Assembly: GCA_019694855.1 (NCBI GenBank)
Contig: JAIBBD010000022.1
Location: forward strand, 1 to 33,506
Direction: 5' to 3'
Source: Dehalococcoidia bacterium
Lineage (GTDB): Bacteria; Chloroflexota; Dehalococcoidia; UBA2979
DNA: 33,506 nucleotides
Below the pieces are notes generated by a model. It made no database searches, was not told the DNA's origin, and saw only the letters and a list, made by a program, of their open reading frames with translations. The translations under genes were made by a program, and so were the position numbers. Of this stretch, positions 29,664-33,506 are shown in pieces (within the stretch, counting starts at the first letter, position 1; each line of letters opens with the position of its first letter).

Positions 29664-29687
29664 CGAACCACGTATGTATATGCGCGG

Positions 29688-30161
29688 CTAGGCGGAGCGC
29701 TCCGCGGCGTGCTGGACGGCGCGGATGATCTTGTCGTAGCCGGTGCAGCGGCAGAGGTTGCCGGCGAGCCAGTAGCGGATCTCGTGCTCGCTGGGGTGGG
29801 GGTTCTGCTCGAGGAGCGCGGTGGCGGCGACGAGGAAGCCGGGAGTGCAGATACCGCACTGGAGGGCGGCATCCTCGAGGAAGGTCTGCTGCAGGGGGGT
29901 GAGCTCACCACCCTTTGCGAGGCCCTCGACGGTGGTGATGTTGGCGCCCTCGGTCTCGGCGGCGAGGACGAGGCAGGAGTTGACCAGGCGCCCGTCCATG
30001 ATCACGGCGCAGGCGCCGCAGTTGCCGTTGTTGCATCCCTCTTTGACGCCGGTGAGTCCGATGCGCTCACGCAGCGCCTCGAGGAGGCTGTCGCGCTCGT
30101 CAGCGAGGAACTCGGTCGGCTCCCCGTTGATGACGGTGTTGATGATGATGCGGTTGCTCAA
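29688..30161 (-). CDS. Molybdenum hydroxylase 2Fe-2S (small) subunit
   Basis: A 157-residue protein with TTG start at 30161, three bases after the stop of the FAD subunit; GGAG lies in that gene's end. The plant-type ferredoxin cluster Cys are 43, 48, 51 and 63 (EGCNNGNCGACAV, NSC). The second helical-domain cluster uses Cys102, 105, 137 and 139 (LQCGICTPGF, NLCRCTGY). Length and order are typical of CoxS/IorA-like subunits. It passes electrons from molybdopterin to FAD. Confidence 0.97.
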   Translation of the reverse strand: MSNRIIINTVINGEPTEFLADERDSLLEALRERIGLTGVKEGCNNGNCGACAVIMDGRLVNSCLVLAAETEGANITTVEGLAKGGELTPLQQTFLEDAALQCGICTPGFLVAATALLEQNPHPSEHEIRYWLAGNLCRCTGYDKIIRAVQHAAERSA

Positions 30162-30164
30162 GGC

Positions 30165-31046
30165 TTAGTGCTCCAACGCTTCGCCACGAGCGCGGTGAGC
30201 CGCGTCGCGGATGGTCCGCTCGGTGAGGACGTACGAGAGGTGCTTGCGCTGCCGGACGGAACCGCGCATGTCGTCGATGGGCGTCGCGGCGTCGCGCGAT
30301 GCGCTGGCGGCGGCGGCGATGGACTCGTCCGTAAGCGGCTTGCCCACGAGAGCGGCGCCAGCGGCGGGGACGAAGAGCGGCCTGGGAGCGACGGCGCCGA
30401 TGGCGATGCGAGCGGCGACGACGTTGTTGCCCTCGAAGCGGAGGGACGTGGCGGCGTTGACGACCGCGATGTCCATCTCGTTGCGGGGGATGAAGCGGAG
30501 GAAGCGAGCGCCGCTGTTGGGCTGCGGAGCCGGGAAGCTCAGCGAGACGAGGATCTCACCGGCCTCGAGGACGTTGCGGCCTGGAGCGGTGCAGAAGTCC
30601 TCGACGGCGACGGTGCGTTCACCGTTCGGCCCGACGATGCGCGCCTTGCCCTCGAGGACGATGAGCGAGGGGATGCTGTCGGCGGCCGGACCGGCGTTGC
30701 AGAGGTTGCCACCGAAGCTGGCGCGCCCCTGGACGGCGGTGCCGCCGATGAGCGAGGCGGAGTCGACGAGGCAGGGGTAGAGCCGCTGAATCGTCTCGTT
30801 GCGGTAGATCTGGTAGAGAGGCGTGGCGGCGCCGAGGGTGAGGCCTTCGCTCGCGTCGAAGCGAATGCCCGTCAGCTCCGGGATGGCCTTGATGTCAACG
30901 AACATGCTGGTGTCACGGCGCCGCTCCCGGGCCATGACGATGATGTCCGTGCCGCCCGCGAGGACACGAGCCGTAGGGCCGTTGTCCTTGAGCAGTTGCA
31001 CCGCCTCTTGCAAGGTGGCGGGCCGACGGTATGTAACGTCCTGCAA
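30165..31046 (-). CDS. Molybdenum hydroxylase FAD-binding (medium) subunit
   Basis: A 293-residue protein with TTG start at 31046, six bases after AAGGAGAGG; a longer ATG frame to 31100 lacks a site. FAD motifs are VLAGGTDIIV (28-37) and GRASFGGNLCNAGPAADSIP (108-126), both standard for CoxM/FAD_binding_5 proteins. The C-terminal CO_deh_flav_C part is present (RIAIGAVAPRPLFVPAAGAA). It is first in the operon; the promoter must lie in 31047-31243. It transfers electrons from the 2Fe-2S subunit to an external acceptor. Confidence 0.95.
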   Translation of the reverse strand: MQDVTYRRPATLQEAVQLLKDNGPTARVLAGGTDIIVMARERRRDTSMFVDIKAIPELTGIRFDASEGLTLGAATPLYQIYRNETIQRLYPCLVDSASLIGGTAVQGRASFGGNLCNAGPAADSIPSLIVLEGKARIVGPNGERTVAVEDFCTAPGRNVLEAGEILVSLSFPAPQPNSGARFLRFIPRNEMDIAVVNAATSLRFEGNNVVAARIAIGAVAPRPLFVPAAGAALVGKPLTDESIAAAASASRDAATPIDDMRGSVRQRKHLSYVLTERTIRDAAHRARGEALEH

Positions 31047-31197
31047 ATCGCCTCTCCTTCTCGTGCTGCACGGCCCTGCGGGCCGCCGCGCAGCATACAC
31101 CTATCAGGCACGTGTAGTACGACGCGCGTAGTCTGCCACGTTGGGACATCGTCCGCTACTGACGTTCGTCCTGTCCGACGCGCCGTCGCGTCGCGCT

Positions 31198-31223
31198 GTA
31201 CGGGGGGTGCGCGGCACCCGTAC
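31198..31223. promoter_or_regulatory. Bulged hairpin in the divergent region 31047-31243
   Basis: GTACGGG and TGC pair with GCACCCGTAC, leaving a GGG bulge and a 3-nt loop. It lies 20 bases upstream of the small membrane-protein gene and could be in its leader or be an operator. No clear -35/-10 pair was found in the 197-bp gap. Confidence 0.3.
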
Positions 31224-31243
31224 GATGGAGCCGAGGAGTCCGG

Positions 31244-31504
31244 GTGAACGAACGACAACAGCTGCGATTTGCCCTCGCGGCGCTCGCCGCCGGGGTGGCC
31301 TGGGGATACTTCCGCCATCGCGGCGGGAAGCACCCGATCACGCACGCCGTGCTGCAGGGCATCGAATGGTTCGTGGCTTACGGGGGAGCGGTGGCGCTGA
31401 TCTCGGGGTTGCGGGAGCGGCTGCAGGAGGTGGAGCCGGAGATCGAGGAGCGGATCACGCACTTCCGGCAGGTGGTGACCGAGCACACCGGCACCGACGG
31501 CTAG
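31244..31504 (+). CDS. Small hypothetical membrane protein
   Basis: An 86-residue protein with GTG start at 31244 behind GAGGAG. One hydrophobic stretch at ~8-22 (RFALAALAAGVAWGYF) and another at ~41-55 (EWFVAYGGAVALISGL) predict two short membrane helices, then a charged helical tail (RERLQEVEPEIEERITHFRQ). No recognised family. Its stop is three bases before the flavodoxin-like gene, so they are co-transcribed. Confidence 0.7.
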   Translation: MNERQQLRFALAALAAGVAWGYFRHRGGKHPITHAVLQGIEWFVAYGGAVALISGLRERLQEVEPEIEERITHFRQVVTEHTGTDG

Positions 31505-31507
31505 ACC

Positions 31508-32014
31508 ATGTCAGCCACGGTCCTTGTGATCTACGACAGCCGAGAGGGGCTCGTAGCCGAGCTGGCGCGCGCCGTGTGCTCCGGTGTGAACTCGGTCGAA
31601 GGTGTCGAATTGCGAGCGCGGACGGTCGACGAGGCACGTCCAGAGGAGCTGATCGAGGCGGACGGGTTGATCCTCGGGTCGCCGAACTGGACGGGCATCA
31701 CCGGGAAGCTGAAGGAGTGGATGGACCGCAGCGGAGACCTGTGGGAATCGGGTGAGCTGGCGGGGAAGCCGGGCGGCGCGTTCACCGCAGGCTGGTCGCC
31801 GCACGGGGGGCTGGAGGCCACCCTGCTGCAGCTGCTGCACCTGATCCTCGGGCACGGGATGGTGTTCGTGGGGCTGCCCTGGTCGGAACGGATGCGGCGG
31901 TCTGGCTCGTACTACGGGGCGACGGCGCACGCGAGTGTGACGAATGACGACCGCGAGCAGGCCCACGCCCTCGGACGGCGGGTGGCGGAGTTCGCCGTCA
32001 GGCTGCAGTCGTGA
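31508..32014 (+). CDS. Flavodoxin-like/NAD(P)H:quinone oxidoreductase-type protein
   Basis: A 168-residue protein from ATG 31508. It has the FMN phosphate loop region (VLVIYDSREGLVAELARAV), DGLILGSPNWTGITGKLKEW (the G-S-P-x-W/Y motif before the isoalloxazine loop), KPGGAFTAGWSPHGGLEATL (WrbA-like third loop) and a C-terminal helix. The P-loop T/S-x-T-G-N-T of long flavodoxins is modified to YDSREGLV. It likely binds FMN and reduces quinones or acts as an electron carrier. The ribosome binding site is weak, fitting coupling to the preceding gene. Confidence 0.88.
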   Translation: MSATVLVIYDSREGLVAELARAVCSGVNSVEGVELRARTVDEARPEELIEADGLILGSPNWTGITGKLKEWMDRSGDLWESGELAGKPGGAFTAGWSPHGGLEATLLQLLHLILGHGMVFVGLPWSERMRRSGSYYGATAHASVTNDDREQAHALGRRVAEFAVRLQS

Positions 32015-32859
32015 GCTCGACCGACGAGCGGGTGGAGCAGCGGACTCGGATCAGTGAGGCGGCACGCGCGCTCCTCGAGGCCGCGCCGTGGGACGAGATC
32101 GCCTCGCGGACGTTGCTGGTGCTCGTGCGACCGCCCGACGTGGAATGGGCCGCGACGAGCGCGCCGCCGCTGCTGTGGTTGATCCTCGATGGGGCCGAGG
32201 CGCGGGCGCTGCGGCCCGAGTTGCGGAATCCGCTGGTGCGCGATGGGTCGACGCTGGTGCACGTGCGCGCGACCGATGCCGCCCCCGCGATGCAGCTGGC
32301 GGCGATGACCTCGGAGGCGGTCGGGCGACACCTCGAAGGGGTGACGCGGCGATCGCTCGAGATGAAGTGGCTCGCGCGGTACAGCGAGGCGTTGCACGAC
32401 CCGCTGCACCGTTTCGACTCTTTGCGGGGGATGGCAGCACGGCTGCCGGCGGATGCGCTGGAGCGAGTGGCGCGGCCGCTGTACGTGCAGGCGGCGCAGT
32501 CGCTCGAGGCCCTCGCGGGGGCGCCGATGGCGGCGGAGGGCGCCGACGACGGGGCCGTACTGCCGGCAGTCGAGGCGGCCGGGGCGCTGTGCCGTCTCGC
32601 CTGCGTCCTCGAGGGTGGGTCGCATCCCCCCGCGGAGTGGCTGCTGGCGGCGGCGCGAGAGACGACGCTCGGCAGGCGTCTTGCCTCGTGGCTCGACGAT
32701 GTGCCAAGTGCGGTCTCCGGCGACCAACGGCCGGCACGGTGGATCCGCGACAGCGGCGCCGGGGTGCTGCGCGAGGCCGCCGCGGCACTGCGGGCGGAGT
32801 TCGCCGGGCGGGATTGGCTGGACGACCCGATCGCGCAGACGATCCGCGCGGCGCGGTAG
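32011..32859 (+). CDS. Hypothetical helical protein, possibly nucleotidyltransferase-related
   Basis: A 282-residue protein with GTG start overlapping the preceding stop (GTGA). It has no cysteine pairs, no signal peptide and no membrane helix. The N-terminal part is short and beta-containing (LLWLILDGAEARALRPELRN). A helical region follows with EMKWLARYSEALHDPLHRFD, SLRGMAARLPADALERVARP, GGSHPPAEWLLAAARETTLG and RRLASWLDDVPS. The pattern 'R-Y-x-x-x-L-H-D-P' and 'P-P-x-W-L' recalls C-terminal halves of some nucleotidyltransferase-fold proteins, but the catalytic G-S-x-x-x-D-x-D is not visible, so the call is tentative. It sits in a tight four-gene run before a methyltransferase. Confidence 0.55.
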   Translation: MSSTDERVEQRTRISEAARALLEAAPWDEIASRTLLVLVRPPDVEWAATSAPPLLWLILDGAEARALRPELRNPLVRDGSTLVHVRATDAAPAMQLAAMTSEAVGRHLEGVTRRSLEMKWLARYSEALHDPLHRFDSLRGMAARLPADALERVARPLYVQAAQSLEALAGAPMAAEGADDGAVLPAVEAAGALCRLACVLEGGSHPPAEWLLAAARETTLGRRLASWLDDVPSAVSGDQRPARWIRDSGAGVLREAAAALRAEFAGRDWLDDPIAQTIRAAR

Positions 32860-32874
32860 GCGGGGCGCCGGGCG

Positions 32875-33506
32875 GTGGACGCCGCCGACCTCGAATGGCT
32901 GCAGACGGCGGGGGGCCGGGCGGCCGCCGAGGAAGCGACGAATCTCCTCGATCGTTCGGGTGAGCTTGTGGCGCTGCGCCAGCTCGGGCGGCGGCTCGAT
33001 GCTTCGCGCGCACGGGCGGCGGTGGCGCTCGCGGCAGGGCGACGGGCCGCACGGGGGAAGATGGAGGACGCGGCGCTACTGTTTTGCGACCGCGAGGCAG
33101 CGGAGCAGGCGAGTCCGGACCTCGTTGCGCGGCATATTGCCCAGCGGTTTGCGAGCTTCGACGCGGTCGCGGACCTCGGTTGCGGGATGGGCGGGGACGC
33201 GCTCGGGATCGCGCGGGTGGCGCAGGTGCTGGCCGTGGACCGAGACGATGCGCGGCTGGAGATGGTGCGGGCGAACGCCTTGGTGCGAGGTCTCACGAAC
33301 CGGGTAGCGACGCAGCAGGCCGATCTGGAGTCGTGGTCACCGGGGGCACAGTACGAGGGGGTATGGGCCGATCCGGCGCGGAGGGATGCCTCGGGGCGGC
33401 GGCTGGAGCCGGAGCGGTGGTCACCGTCGCTCGCGCGGGTGCTGGAACTGACAGCGGGGCGGCGCGGGGCAGGGATCAAATTGGCCCCGGGGATCGACCT
33501 CGAACG
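32875..33506 (+). CDS. THUMP-like class I SAM-dependent methyltransferase (partial, 3' end outside window)
   Basis: The frame opens at GTG 32875, 15 bases after the previous stop, and runs off the right edge (210 codons visible). The N-terminal helical part (LDRSGELVALRQLGRRLDAS) is followed by KMEDAALLFCDREAAEQASP and then SAM motif I AVADLGCGMGGDALGIA, the acidic motif II VLAVDRDDARLEMVRANA, and the motif IV-like WADPARRDASGRRLEPERWS. The late GIKLAPGID is typical of the THUMP-like methyltransferase family. The acceptor is unknown, perhaps an RNA. Its start has no strong ribosome binding site, which suits coupling. Confidence 0.85.
   Translation, partial: MDAADLEWLQTAGGRAAAEEATNLLDRSGELVALRQLGRRLDASRARAAVALAAGRRAARGKMEDAALLFCDREAAEQASPDLVARHIAQRFASFDAVADLGCGMGGDALGIARVAQVLAVDRDDARLEMVRANALVRGLTNRVATQQADLESWSPGAQYEGVWADPARRDASGRRLEPERWSPSLARVLELTAGRRGAGIKLAPGIDLE

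Noticed and set aside
27303-31046. Aerobic CO dehydrogenase operon
   Set aside because: The Mo subunit loop lacks the Cys of form I CoxL, so only the wider hydroxylase family is claimed.
29709-31247. 512-codon plus-strand open frame opposite the 2Fe-2S and FAD subunits
   Set aside because: Shadow of two well-supported minus-strand genes.
1-33506. CRISPR array, insertion sequence or prophage
   Set aside because: No regularly spaced repeats, transposase words, integrase or phage structural genes were seen on either strand.

Overview
The window is GC-rich bacterial chromosome with short intergenic gaps, gene pairs that overlap by four bases (GTGA or ATGA), and frequent GTG and TTG starts. It looks like a member of the Chloroflexota, most likely in or near the class Dehalococcoidia. 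The best evidence is the tmRNA: its tag reads GENKLALAA, starts on a glycine codon, and resembles the Gly-Glu tag I remember for Dehalococcoides. A gamma-alpha-fused 2-oxoacid:ferredoxin oxidoreductase, a molybdenum hydroxylase operon, and thiolase-like/DUF35 acyl-CoA genes fit that assignment. No rRNA, tRNA, CRISPR array, insertion sequence or prophage was found, so this is mostly ordinary chromosome with a few accessory spots.

Layout. 1-1960 (minus): a thiolase-fold protein without the usual cysteines, a DUF35 zinc-ribbon partner, and a carboxymuconolactone-decarboxylase-like gene cut by the left edge. 2185-4957 (plus): two small proteins that share the N-terminus MV(V)EKPT, then a membrane-anchored amidoligase-like (GCS2/Pup-ligase-like) protein. 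5082-6815 (minus): an orphan family 5 solute-binding lipoprotein. 7173-7391: a small zinc-knuckle-type gene broken by an in-frame TGA. 7448-8476: a divergent SRPBCC/TetR pair with a perfect operator between them. 8697-12408: a secreted von Willebrand A protein divergent from a NarL-type two-component system. 12460-13315: an RNase A-like toxin domain on a signal anchor, overlapping a CdiI-like immunity gene. 13491-17977: a DHFR-fold reductase, an isoprenylcysteine-methyltransferase-like membrane protein, a beta-lactamase-fold hydrolase, an HSL-type alpha/beta hydrolase and a sortase.

18206-20914: an AbrB-like remnant, a tiny secreted protein, and the minus-strand series ctpA, smpB, ssrA. 21310-22435: a strong-looking promoter with a small zinc-ribbon gene, then a peroxiredoxin Q with an Lrp/AsnC-type ligand-binding protein. 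22697-25272: korA-korB behind a structured leader. 25396-26852: an ABM-domain protein, a PTPS-like protein lacking the usual Cys, and a six-cysteine protein. 26934-31046 (minus): a complete xanthine-dehydrogenase-type hydroxylase (FAD, 2Fe-2S and Mo subunits) with a MoaD-like protein downstream. 31244-33506 (plus): a small membrane protein, a flavodoxin-like protein, an unknown protein, and a THUMP-like methyltransferase cut by the right edge.

Recurring architecture. Most transcription units end at long, perfect GC-rich hairpins without a clear T tract. The most interesting places are the toxin/immunity pair at 12460-13315, the amidoligase-like protein with its two small neighbours at 2185-4957, and the Cys-less thiolase/DUF35 pair. 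All functions are read from sequence by eye; no search was run.
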